A DNA stretch of 64,000 nucleotides from Leptodontidium sp. MPI-SDFR-AT-0119 (Eukaryota; Ascomycota; Leotiomycetes; Helotiales; Leptodontidiaceae). Position 1 is the first letter of the stretch. Each line of letters starts with the position of its first letter. A program made the position numbers and the translations under genes. A model generated the notes under the pieces. That model was not told where the DNA came from. It made no database searches and saw nothing but the letters and a program-made list of their open reading frames with translations. Shown here piece by piece: positions 21,752-33,483 of the stretch. The stretch spans positions 620,001-684,000 of the forward strand of contig JAHLEZ010000009.1 of the NCBI GenBank assembly GCA_020726505.1, given 5' to 3'.

Positions 21752-24700
21752 GTCACACTCGCTATACTATGACTGGGTGGAGGGTTCCGTTCCATTAGGA
21801 CGTTTGAAGCAGGGAAAGAAGTGTTCGGGAGGAGGGGAGGACAGGGATGGTTGGGTGCGGAAGGGACGTGCGCGAAGGGAGGGTACGAAAGGGACCAGGG
21901 TGACCAACCAGGGTGCAGGGATCGCCACGATAAAAAGTCGCGATGACGACAGAATGGCTGCTCTAAGCCCATACGGGCATCTTCTCTGCCTGGATTGAGC
22001 GACTGGAATTTCTCATTTGATCACGTGATAGATTGTTAAAGAAGGAAGTGTTGTTGGTGAGTGATGACGGAGAGTGGGAGGGAGAGTGGTAGAGAAAGGG
22101 AGGCTTCGATGGTCTTTAGGTTCAAATCAGAGGGATACGAGGCGCTGCGCTCGCGCATGCATATTAATTATTGCTTGATTCTTTCCTCCGTGCCTCCCGT
22201 GCTAGGGCATCAGCTGAAGCTGGGCCTGTCTGTCTGGCATTGGCAGCCCGAGATAATAATAAGCAGTAGTGTAGCAGCGGCTGGCTTAGCGACAAATCAT
22301 GACACAGTAAAACAAGGCCTCGAACAGGAATAGCCTCGTATCGTAACGTTAGACTGATTTGGGTGCGTTTTAAATGTGGATGCAGTTGTGGTTGTGTGTG
22401 CGTAAAGGTAGTGTTACTATTAGTGTAGTATTTCTCACCTACCCACTAACAGTTAGTTAGTGGGCTGCTGCCATGGCACGGTGCCTGGCTAAGCCGTGTT
22501 TTTTTTCCTTTTCTTAGTGTCGGATTTGGCACTCATCCTGGTTAAAGTCACTGATAAGGAACAGGGCAGCGGGTCTTACGGGTCTTACTTACATCGGAGG
22601 TAATAAAATAAGTAAGAAATAGACAAGGGGTTTGTGAACTTGTGGCGAAAGTGTAAAAGGAGGCGAAAGTACCCTTGGAGATCCAGAAATATATCATTGC
22701 CTAGATACAAGTATAAAGAAGTACAAAGTACTTACTCGGTCTTCGATCGTCTAGTCGTGTGGCAAACATGTGGTAGGAGGATAGAGGATAGATAGTTGGC
22801 AGAGATGCAACTTGTCCTCGTGTACTTCGTGGAAACCTGTATTCTGTACTATGTTCTCACCTAATTCCATCCAATCTAGTGCATGTATCCACGGACTATG
22901 ATGCCCATGCCATGCCAGCAGCAGATAAATGGCCCGCTATCCAGAACCAGCATGCATGCTGGTGGGACTGTAACACAGCCCCCTCTAATCGCATCATTTA
23001 TATCGGCGCTTTGTTTGGCCGCTTCCAAGTCTTCGAAGGCTCGAAGGATCGGCTCGGCATCAGGGGGTGTCAACACCAATACCCAAGAAAAGCAACACGA
23101 CATCGAAACCTAGTATCTAATCAAACCACCCATTTGTTCATTAGGGAAACTTCTACATAAAGCAGTGAGATATCCCGTTTCTTTCTCGATTCTCGATGAG
23201 CTTAGAACTCCTGTTTGAAATTTGAGTTTCCCTAAAGCCTCTGGTTAACTTGCATCGCAAAACAACAAAACTCAACTCAAATATGTGTCTCACGATAAGG
23301 CACAGCCAGGGCCTAGGTTGCCACAACGATGTATTGATGACTATCGTAAAACCTTACTCACCAAATACGACCTGGGTGAGAATAATTGTAATATCCTTTT
23401 GAGTAGTACGTGTCACGTGTCACGAGGGCATTCTTTTTCTTGACTGTTGTGTTCCTGGCAAAAGGTGGGATCTGAAGTGAGATCAAGGGTCGGCTCTCAG
23501 GGACCAGGGGGAACGGAGCTTCTCTTGTGGCTTTTGAGCGACAGATATCTGCCCACCAAGGCCCACGCAGACCCGCTTTCGTCAAGGGCGTGAGTTGCTG
23601 GATTTCGGTGTCCAAGAAGAGAGTTGGGTTAACCTTTGGATTAGGGGGGATCAGAACAGCCACAGCGTGCTGGGATATTGGTGTCGGAACACTTGAGTCA
23701 GGGTTTGAAATTAACTCGTGTTAGGGCGGGATCAAAGTCGGTGTGCGAAGAGTGTCTCGATTTTAGGGAGAGATCAACTGCATTTGGTTAGTTGAGGCAG
23801 GAAACACACAAATAGGGAGGGCAGCGACCTCACTAGCGCATGCGAAAATCACTATCAAGCATTAAATCATTAATGATTCTTTTCGACTACATGCGATACG
23901 AACCTTTGACTTTTTTTTAAGGGCGGGATGTCGTTCTCGCTCCATTCGAGATTGGCAGGGGTAAAGAGACAGGTTGATGAAGGAATTCATTCTGGACACC
24001 GAATGTCACCTTAGCTTATGATACGCCCAGTCAAGCGAATCCCCAAATTGCTCCCCTTTGACATAATAGCCAATCCGGTTAGTGTGTCGATATTGTTTCC
24101 CATCGAGTGGCGCTATCGACTTTAGCGTGGCTTGACCCTCATCTATCCGCGTCCAAAAACGGGCTCATGTGGCATGGTGGTCAGTGCCTGATCACCTGAT
24201 CACCTTAACCCTTGCTTCGCCTGAGCCCGTGCCGCTGACCCCGTCCTTATCAACAATCTCAGTCGGGAAATTCCCTCCTCTTGGACAAACGGGGTTCGTC
24301 AAGTGCGCAAACAGGGTGCTACGAATTACAGCCGTGCAGCTTCAAACTCCCGAAACATGGCCTAGGGAGGAAGTCTTTTCTATGCCAATCACGGCGCTTA
24401 CAACCACACTAACTGCATTTATCCAAGAATTTCCTCCTCGCGCTCTAATAGCACACAGCACTACCTACACACATGTGCAGCCATCTCATAGTTATTCCTT
24501 TGGAGTTTCCGCGATCTATATAAGGAAAGCATCGTTCCATTCTAAATCTCGAATCCCAACTCATCGAAAGAAAAAAAACAAAACAATAGTATATATTGTA
24601 AAAGTATCATTATTCTTGAGTAAGTACACTCAGAACCTGCGATCCAGTTGAGACATTAACCAGTATACAGACTCCCCAGCGCCAGCACACAACAAGGAAC

Positions 24701-25187
24701 TAAGTAAGAGAATATATCTCACTGTAAACTACTGTAGACATCTCTCCTAGGCTTTGATAGTAACCTCTAGACAGCAAAATGTGTCAGGGTATATTCAAAC
24801 GTTATAGCCAATGTGGCCATAAAGTCTTTGCAGCTCGGTGTATAGAGAAAAGACTTGGCAACACTAGCAAGGGGGTTTAAACGAGAAGGCTTTTTAATCC
24901 GCGAAACAGGCTATCTCACATGGGAATGTTCTCACAGTATTTTCCATTTCCGTCTTTGGACCTGAGTTGCTGCTGCTTTAGCCCGAGCTATGAGTGAGTA
25001 TTCCTGAGCACGGCCTGACCACACGCTAAGTCAGCCTAAGCAGACATAAGGAGTACTGAAGGGGCTCATTTAGCTCCCTTAAGGCTCGGGCAAACTTTCC
25101 TCGTCTTGTCTCTACGTCCGGGTCCCATTTTGGCCCCAATAAGGATTACTCCTAAACCGTTTTTAGATCCACATTCGCTTACATGTA
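21752..25187. other. long gene-poor stretch
   Basis: About 3.4 kb. Contains a small hairpin (cccactaac / gttagtggg) near 22443-22465, scattered short frames (for example minus 22876-23103) without family features, and the 51-bp dispersed repeat at 24255-24305. No gene is supported. Confidence 0.4.
24255..24305. repeat. dispersed 51-bp repeat, copy 1
   Basis: Begins aatctcagtcgggaaatt and ends tcgtcaagtg. It recurs at 32550-32600 with three substitutions, all transitions. Flanks are unrelated. Confidence 0.75.
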
Positions 25188-26436
25188 CGTAAGGGGGTAG
25201 ACAGTGGGTCTCGTCCACCCTTGCCGGGCAGTGAGACTCATCGAAGTTACCAGAACCACTGCCTCCCTCATTGATTTAATGACTGTCCCTTACAAATTTG
25301 TGTGTAGTAAACATCGTCAAAATGCCTTGGACACATGAAACCCCAACACGTGTGCGATTCAAAACTCTTCTCGATGAAGGCTATTCTCAACGTGCCGCCG
25401 CACGGAAACTCGGTATTCCACGTTCTTCAGCACAATACTTTCTCGATAAGCCTGATCGACAAGTTAAGCCCCCAGGCGCACCTTCGATTATTTCAGAGGC
25501 AAAGATTCAAGAGATTATTAAGTGGTTTACTGGTCGTTATGATCGTCGAATATTTACTTTAAAAGAGATTCGTCAAGAATTTAAGCTTAATTGCTCTGAT
25601 CGAACCCTCCTCCGAACCTTTCAACGACACGGATATCATTACCACGTTCCTGATTGTAAACCTGCTCTTTCTGAGGAGAATAGGCTAAAGCAGTGGTCTT
25701 TTTCTATTGCGAATTAGGACCGGCCTAAAGAATATTAGAGGCGAGGAAGGTTCACAGACGAGACGATTACGAGGACTGATTTACTACGACGACGAAAACT
25801 CTTACGAAAAAGAGGAGAACGGAGAAGATTAGATTGTATTCAGTTTACCTTTCGTTCCGGTCATAAGTCTGTAATGGCTTGGGCAGCTATTGGCTACGGG
25901 TTCAAGTCGAAGTTATACTTTTGTTCTTACGAAGGCGAAGGAAAAGGGTTTAATCAACAAAAGTACGCGGATCAAATCTTACGAGGACCGTTAAAAGAGA
26001 TCTTTGAACGACCAGGAGATCTCTTTTGCGTCGAAGATAATAGTAACGTTCACGGCAAGTTTGACACAGCTAGGAATCACGGCCTTTGCAACGTAGTACG
26101 AGTAGAATGTCATATTTACTCTATTGATTGGCCTCCTTGCTCTCCTGATTTGAATCCTATTGAAAACGTTTGGAGAGTTCTAAAGCAAAGGCTTAGGAAT
26201 CGAAATCCACACGGTGGTTGGAAGTTAGAAGACTTGAAATTCGCTATGCAAGATATCTGGGAAAACGAGATTTCTATTGAATTAATCAATGGATTTATAG
26301 ATACTATGCCAGAAAGAATAACAAAGGTTAGATTGAGGAAAGGGGGACCTTCTGGATGGTAAATCATTACTGTAAATAGCTGTGGAAATGGCAGAAACAG
26401 GGGGGGTGGACGAGACCCACTGTCCACCCCCTTACG
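25188..26436 (+). mobile_element. Tc1/mariner element, 1,249 bp, with terminal inverted repeats
   Basis: Terminal inverted repeats of 33 bp (25188-25220 and 26404-26436; outer bases cgtaagggggt) differ at one position. They are flanked by TA at 25186-25187 and 26437-26438, the Tc1/mariner target duplication. The interior holds one transposase frame. The ends are well preserved, so the copy could still be moved by a transposase supplied elsewhere. Confidence 0.93.
25322..26362 (+). pseudogene. Tc1-like transposase with two stops
   Basis: Starts MPWTHETPTRVRF. The paired HTH region (EGYSQRAAARKLGIPRSSAQ) and the DDE domain are visible: first Asp in RGRFTDET, second in FCVEDNSNVHG and Glu in WPPCSPDLNPIENVW. 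The frame is continuous for 347 codons except for TAG at 25715-25717 and 25736-25738. The second stands where the family has Trp (EYW); the first can be a Gln codon. Both are C-to-T or G-to-A changes compatible with RIP. The protein is otherwise full length. Confidence 0.9.
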
Positions 26437-27870
26437 TACGTGATACGCCTAAGTGGCTCAGCCTCATCACTCTATAAACGTCTCCGTCTACATAGGGGAT
26501 TTTATATAATCAAATTTCGGTTGTACTCATTTTTACCTCTCTTCGTTTTGGATCTCTTAATGTTATACTCTGCCCGCGTATGTCTTTTCTTTTCTCCTAG
26601 TTATTGTCCTGCCTATAGAAACTGAGGGACCAAGGTGCTCTGACGATGGGTTTGGTTCACGCAGGTTGAGGTGGGAGAGGGACAATCCTATCAATTGGAT
26701 TGATAAAAGGGGAGATCGCTGGCGGCAAGCCTGCTGATGGTGACATTATGTAGCGGTGGTGCCGTGCCAAGGGTGGCACTAGGAGATTTATGTAAACCTT
26801 AGCAAGCCAGGATTGTATCAACAGAGCTTCACGAATAAAGGGAGGAGGACCAGCTAGTAGACGCCAATAGAGGTGGATATTTCATGCTATATCGATGCCG
26901 TGTCGAAGGAGTAACACCCAAGGTCCAGTAGTATTAAGAGATTCACGTATAGTGACAATGCCCCTATATAATAAGGTGATAGGAGACCGAGCTGGTAGAG
27001 GAGGGGACGATTAACGAGCTCGACCACGAGCCTTCTTCGCAGGATGACGATTTGGAGTCACTTGTAGAAGAGTATTTGATACCCTTTAATAAGGACAAAT
27101 TCGATATGGAATCAGCGGGTGCCCACCAGTCGAATTAAAGGGTCTAGTCTCTGCGACGGGGTTGTTTCCACTCTCGAAAACAAGTAGGGAGGAGGATGGT
27201 AGAGACAGCATCTTCACCGACGAGTTGACGGCCAAAAATTGGATATCCTCACGAATATCGAACAGTGCTATACAGTTTACAAGGGGATGAGTAACCTCAT
27301 TATTCTATGCTTTTTTTCTTCTTCGTGTTTTAGTTGAGTTTGGAAGGATCCACAATATCCTTGTCGACGTCGAGCCATCAACTTTCAGTACCACCCTAAG
27401 CGTTGCGGCTAAGAACCGGAGGGGATAACCTTATTCAGATGAAACAAGAAGTACAAAAAATTCTCCTGACTTCCTTAAGAGATGATATAAGCCACAGTTC
27501 TCCACTAATTCTAACGAGTGGGTTGGCTAGCTTCAATGCTAGCACAGCCTCGTCGCTCAGCAAATGACAGGGCCACACGTCTGTTTCGCTTCTTCCAGAT
27601 TCTGTGCATGATGTTAGCTCAGCCTCATATTTTCCATCTCATGAAACCATTTCTCCGCTTCTTGAGAATAATTACGATATGCGCCAACTTTGCTGCTGCT
27701 GATTCGCAATCATCTATAGTCCAGCCAGGCACTACCAAGAGACCACGCATCTGCTTCTATCTCCATCCGCCGTAGTATCCAGACAACCAGGTTTCCAGGC
27801 AGCCACCTAATCTGGTTGTGTCGGCGCTTAGCTTGACGTCTGGCGAAGCTCCATCCACAATTTCTCCAAC
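26437..27870. other. gene-poor stretch with a small ORF relic
   Basis: A minor plus-strand frame at about 26976-27138 (ETELVEEGTINELDHEPSS...) ends in a normal stop and looks coding but has no start, so it may be the tail of a lost gene. The last 350 bp are presumably the promoter of the NACHT gene. Confidence 0.35.
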
Positions 27871-30800
27871 ATGGATCCTATAACAGCTGTGGGCTTCGCT
27901 GCCAGCATTCTGCAATTCATCGACTTCTCGTGGGGCGTTATAACGGGCACTTACGAGATCTATAAATCGACGACTGGATCAACACATGAGAACGCTCACA
28001 TTAGCACTGTTGTCGATGACCTTGAGAGAGCCACCGACGGCCTGATTTCCGACGTTGAAGGGAAAACCAAGAACGAGAAAGAGCTATGCAAGCTTGCAGA
28101 CAAATGTCACGATTTATCCCAGGACCTGTTAAAGATCTTGAAGCAACTGCAAGTTTCGGAGAAGAACTCAAAATGGCAGAGTCTCAAAGTCAAAGTTGCA
28201 AGCATGAGGAAAGAGAAAGAGATAGCTTTTATTGAAGGTAGGCTGGACAGGTATCGCTCGCAAATTCTCGTTCGGCTGAATTTTATGCTCAGGTGAGATT
28301 TCATAATCCTCAGACAAGTCCAAGACTTGGTATTGACATATGGTAGTGAACAACAGTCATCCGTTAAAGTTCAACTGGACAAAATCCAAAAAGAAGGCGT
28401 TCAGATGTCAACGGAGACTGCAACCCAGCTCACTTGCCTCCGACAAGAACTCAATCTGGCGGTTAAGGTATTGCTAGAGACAAAAGATAACGCAAGACCA
28501 AACGAGGATGAAGAGAATATACACTCCTCGATGGATATTTGCTCTGCGCTTTCCAGACTGCAATCAATGTCAAGGTCATTATCGCGGGAGAACCGAATCT
28601 TGCGCCGGCTCTATTTCGATAATATCTATGCCCGTGAGGATACCATTGCGGATGCAGAGAGCGGAACATTCAAATGGATTCTCGAAGAGGACGAAAATGA
28701 GTCTATCCATTCAATTGCAGAGAACGACGATGAATCCATTCATTCGACCGAAGATGATGAAGAGGAAGTGGTTGATCCAAGTGAAAGTTCGGGCAATGCG
28801 GAAGAAGTTTTGGCAAGAGAAGAAAGTCTGGTCGACGAAGATGAATTCCAAGACGGAGAGAATGAGTCACCCACAGACTTGAAATCCGGACCCCCAGTTC
28901 AGGTGGAGAACGAGCCAACTCAAGGAGAGGAACACAACATTGAGATTCGGGACTCTGGAAATACCCCAAAGACTCCTCCCGATGCCCAGGAAGCCGAACA
29001 GGGACGGATTCGAGCGCACACTCGTGACTCGTTCGTAGCATGGCTGAGATCAGGCAATCAGATTTATCACATTTCTGGTAAAGCTGGCTCTGGAAAATCT
29101 ACCCTCATGAAGTTTCTCTGTCAGCATTCTCGGGTGCGGAAAGAATTGGAAAGTTGGGCAGGTGAGAAGAGATTAGTCTTCGCTCAGTTCTTCTTCTGGA
29201 ACTCTGGAGAAAAGCTTCAAACGTCTCTTGAGGGACTCTACAGATCCCTTCTCTTTGAAACCTTGAAACAATACCCAGACCTCATTCCAGAGATTTTCCC
29301 TGAAGAGTGGGATGCTTTGGATTCGGCTACATCAAGGTTTGAGAGCCCTTCATTTCGAATTACGGAGATCAAAGCCGCATTTAATAAATTGATCAGCAAA
29401 CGGACCTTCCCCAAGCATCGTCTATGTTTCTTCATCGATGGCCTCGATGAATACGAGGGAGACAGCCTTGAACATTGGAAACTGGCTGATAGTCTCCGGA
29501 ATTGGACCAGCTCTACTGATATCAAGATCTGCGTGAGCAGTCGACCGCACACAGAATTCATGCACACTTTCTCTGATAGTCTAAACTTTCGACTTCGCCT
29601 CCACGAACTGACACGGGCTGACATTAGCCGTTTTGCCTCTGCAATGTTTGAAAAGGATATTAATTTCGACCGAGTCAAAGATGTTTATACGAATCTAGTA
29701 CGAGATATAGTCGGGGCGGCAAATGGCGTGTTTCTTTGGGCTCGCCTTGTAGTTCGTTCGCTTTTGGAAGGCGTTGGACATCACGATTCCCAATCCGCAC
29801 TTCAAGAGAAGCTAAACTCAATTCCAAAAGACTTGGATGAGTTATTCGCCAAATTACTTGGTTCCATCAATCCAAGTGACCGCAAAAGGTCAGACCAAAT
29901 GCTTTTCATTGCTACTGGAGATCCACCGGAAAATCCGATGAATGCGCTCGCCTACTCTTGGCTCGAAGACCTCAACGACCCCAACTTTCCTTTCAGCTCT
30001 CCTACTCAAGGATATTCAAATGAAGAGATCAAGAAACGGCATGACGACTTACGACCGCAACTCGATAGCTTATCTAAAGGATTACTTGAGATGGTCCCTG
30101 ACGATCGCGCTTCCGAAGATATTTTTTTTGGATACACCGTTCAGTTCTTCCACCGCACTGTTAGAGACTACCTCCGCGACGATTCAAGACAGCGTCGATT
30201 CCAAGGCCGGCTTCCTGACTTTAATCTTGATGAAGTCTACCTTCGTTTGTCCCTAGCCGAATTGAAGTTCGTCAGGACAAAGCAATCTTATTTCACAGAT
30301 GGATATAATTTGCTCCAGGACATTTTCTACAGCCGTGGTTACTATTGGAAATGGAGCCTGAAATGGCACCTCTTTCTGTCCAGGGAAGGTCACAAGGTTC
30401 CGTTCAACTTTGCCGAAGCGGTTAGCGAAGTCCTAAATAGCTATCGCCAACTACCCTTCTCCCACCCTGAGGAAATAGGGGAAAATTCGGGGTCAATTTA
30501 TTGGGGCAGAATCTTATCATGTGGCTCAGCTGGATGGTTCAGTTTCAATACCCGGAAGGATTTCTCTTATCTCCATTGGGCGGCATGGCATTCGCACCAC
30601 GAATACGTTTCTCTAAAAATATCGGAAGAACCCAACTTGGTGAAAGGGAACGGTGAAATGACATTACTCCTATCCGCATCTATCGGGCGTGATTCTGAAA
30701 CGGTGCGAGTTTTATTACAAGCTGGCGCAGATCCTCAAGATCAGGTCAGTATGGTGGACAAGAGCAATCCGGAGGCGAAAACAACAACCGTTTGGATGAT

Positions 30801-31131
30801 TTTCCTCTTTTATTTCGCGACTATAGCCCAAAAGAATCGGTCACATTTTGAGCAATGCTCGTCAGTGTTAGAAGAGTACTTAAAATTTGGGGTTGACACA
30901 GACAGCTTCGTCCTTGGGTACACTCGCGACGTTCGGGAGTCTGTCATTTCCCAAAACGAGCGGGAAATAACAAGCAGGGGGAAGGAAGAGAGCGAACCAC
31001 CTAAGCAAGAACTCTTCTCAATTTCTCTGGAGGAGTTGGTTAGCCTTGGCAACCAAAAAATGTCGACGCCTTGCAGACTTTGCTCCGAGATAAGGCGAAA
31101 CAACCGTTTTGGAGCAAGACAAGCTCTGTGA
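27871..31131 (+). CDS. NLR: PigL_N-type N-terminus, NACHT, ankyrin
   Basis: Exon 1 27871-28292, intron 28293-28346, exon 2 28347-31131; joined frame 1,068 aa. The N-terminus MDPITAVGFAASILQFIDFS matches the helical domain at the start of many fungal STAND proteins. An acidic linker follows. The NACHT domain has P-loop ISGKAGSGKSTLMKF, Walker B RLCFFIDGLDEYEGD, CVSSRPH and GVFLWARLV. One ankyrin-like unit (TLLLSASIGRDSETVRVLLQ) lies near the C-terminus. These proteins act in the cytosol as non-self sensors. The end is suspect: from the run of six A's at 31055-31060 a different frame continues coding-like (NVDALQTLLRDKAKQPFW) to 31289. One extra A would join them, so the stop at 31131 may come from a homopolymer indel or sequencing error. 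Confidence 0.85.
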
Positions 31132-31741
31132 TATCCAAGTTCCTGCCATGGATTGAGCCTTCAAACCCTATCACATCAGAATACAAGGCTTTTGAGCTCA
31201 AAGAGCTAAAACACCGTCAATTCGACCTATATAGCGTTTGCTCGAAGACTTGTCATCTTAAGGAAGGTTTTAGCGTTCGGGTTTGCTAGATCCTACATCC
31301 TGTCAAATGCTTTATACTTGGCCTCCTACGACCCCGCGTCCACGATTTAGGAGAGTACACGGCAGAGCGACGCAAAATGTCTCTGCACGTAGTCATCCCC
31401 CGCACTTTTTGCATCTTTGCGTTGAGACACGTAGGCGGGGATACCTCTCTGGGGATGTACAATGGTGGCAGAATTCGGACCCCTGGCTAGGCGAAAGGGG
31501 GGAGGTCCTTTCCGGCCCCCTCGTCAAAAGCTAACGATTTCTGACGAGATGCATCGACAGGGTGAGCAGACCTTAGCAGACCTGAGCCAAGTCTGAGCCA
31601 AGCCTGCGCAAAGGCGGCGCTGGTCACGTGAGACGGAGAGTTGGGAAAGGGAAACATTCCCGTCAGGAAACAACTTATTCTCCTCTTCATTCACGTTTAC
31701 TTGACAAGATTTACTCTTTCGGTGGCATATCAACACCAACG

Positions 31742-32307
31742 ATGAGCGCACAAATGGCCACACGTATTTTTGTTGTGTGCAAAACTGAGAAAATGCCTGG
31801 ATCATATGTTGAGAAAATCCCGCTTATGGCAAATGCTGCTTGTCGAAAAGTCTGGAATCGGGACTTTAATGGAGATCTTCCAGACGAAGATCGACTTGCT
31901 ACTTTTGGTGGATGGATAAACCCCAGGTGTTTTCTACTGGTTGATAACGGCCCTGTGGATATGTCGTACACTCTTGTGAAACTTCGCTGGGATGGACAGA
32001 AGCTGTTTGTATTAGATACCCTCTGTTTTTGCAACTACTAAACTCCTTGAAGGGTGGATGACCCGACCCCGTTACATCGGTATATCCAGAAAGAGTTTGA
32101 CACAAAATATCAGTTCAACCCTGCTGATCGGCCAAAGGCAGTAGGTTATATCAAATCGAGGTTAGGGTCGTCACTAATTTAAATTAGAATGGACGTACTG
32201 ATAAAGAACTAAAGGAAGTTCTGGAACCACATGAATTCGACGAAGTCATAAAATCCATAGATGAGATGACCGCAAGGCATGTAGAGAAGTTGTGCAAGCA
32301 GACCTAG
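31742..32307 (+). CDS. hypothetical gene, 2-3 exons
   Basis: The first exon starts MSAQMATRIFVVCKTEK and includes ATFGGWINPRCFLLVDNGPV. Coding-like sequence resumes in another frame near 32050 (VDDPTPLHRYIQKEFDTKYQ), and after a short intron (gttagggtcg...aaattag) reads NGRTDKELKEVLEPHEFDEV to a TAG at 32305-32307. The first junction near 32005-32050 could not be resolved cleanly, so either an intron was misread or a frameshift is present. No known domain. It lies about 450 bp after the NACHT gene on the same strand. Confidence 0.4.
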
Positions 32308-32549
32308 AATTGCACGGTTCATTGGTTATTGTTGACAATATGAGTTGCATTGAGCAAGGTGCTTGCACACGTCTTGTATTAGTGATTTGTTAGTCAACGA
32401 GAATACCTTAGGGAATCGAACTGGCCTGCACTCCTTCTCTTGCTCTGCTTTTGTCTAAGGGCAGATGTTAAGTCTCATCATATGCAGCGAAGATTCAGAC
32501 TAGTTCAAGGCCTGGAAATCTTCTCTCCTTCGAAGAAAGTAAGTCAGAT

Positions 32550-32600
32550 AATCTCAGTCGGGAAATTTCCTCCTCTTGGGCAAACGGGGCTCGTCAAGTG
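32550..32600. repeat. dispersed 51-bp repeat, copy 2
   Basis: Matches 24255-24305 in the same orientation. In both places one plus-strand frame reads ISVGKFPPLGQTG followed by F/L-V-K. Confidence 0.75.
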
Positions 32601-32850
32601 GGATTTTGGTGTCATCGATGCTGGAATTGTAGAATGTGAATTTAGCATTCAAGGACAGTACAGGGGATGCTTCCATTGAGATTATTGCTAGAATGTATGG
32701 TATGCATTTTGATTGAGATTCTAGAAAGTCTAGATGGGTTTGATGGAAGTGCTCAAGTCTGCTTAGATGGAGTAGTGTAAGATTTGTACAAACACAGTTG
32801 CCGAGTTCCTTTAAGCATCCGGGACCCCTATTATCTATTAAAAGGGAGTC

Positions 32851-33141
32851 TCAATCATTGGGTTGATCCGAAGCTTGAGGCTCGAGCTGGGCTTTTCTAA
32901 TCGCTTTCCGAATCGAACTTAGGAGTTGTGATGCTAAGGACCAAGTGACCACCAGTGTTCCATAGCTAAGCAAGAAGAAGCCAATGTGCAACCAGAAAAG
33001 TCCATCGATAGATAACAAAGACACAAGTAAAACAGCTATTGGGATGTATGGATTTGACTCTCTCGAAATTGACTCGAAATCTCTTGATTCTCTTCGCATC
33101 TCCTGGCACGAGCAAGACTGGACAAGCTCAAGCCGCAGCAT
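32851..33141 (-). CDS. possible small membrane protein, 96 aa
   Basis: Open frame with two adjacent hydrophobic segments (IPIAVLLVSLLSI and LFWLHIGFFLLSYGTLVV), a charged N-terminus and a charged C-terminal tail (RKAIRKAQLEPQASDQPND). This is consistent with a two-helix membrane protein. No family is recognised and no intron is evident. It is divergent from APC5, 340 bp away. Confidence 0.35.
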   Translation of the reverse strand: MLRLELVQSCSCQEMRRESRDFESISRESNPYIPIAVLLVSLLSIDGLFWLHIGFFLLSYGTLVVTWSLASQLLSSIRKAIRKAQLEPQASDQPND

Positions 33142-33483
33142 TCTGCCTCGCTCTTACGTTACCTGTCGGCAAATAGAGCACCCGTGATGAAAAACAACGA
33201 GCAAGGAAGTAAGTTATTTCAAAAAGCACTCTGCGTAATCAAGAGGAAAGAGAAAAGAGATGCTTCTACTTTGCTCTTGAGACTTTACTGCGGGGTGCCT
33301 TCGAAACCCACTGATCACGTGGAAGGCGCGTCCCTTGAACGCGTACCAAAATTCAGTCCATTGTTTTCGAACTTCGGATCCCCAGCGTCCCCAGCGCTTC
33401 TTCGCAGACACACGATAGATACAGGAGATGGAGATGCGGTCCTTGTTCCCAATGAATAACGAAGAGACGACAAACTCACCACG

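Noticed and set aside
22876..23160. Overlapping short frames on both strands
   Set aside because: No motif, no start or splice support.
24169..24651. 160-codon plus-strand ORF
   Set aside because: Contains the 51-bp repeat and otherwise has no coding features; low confidence that it is translated.
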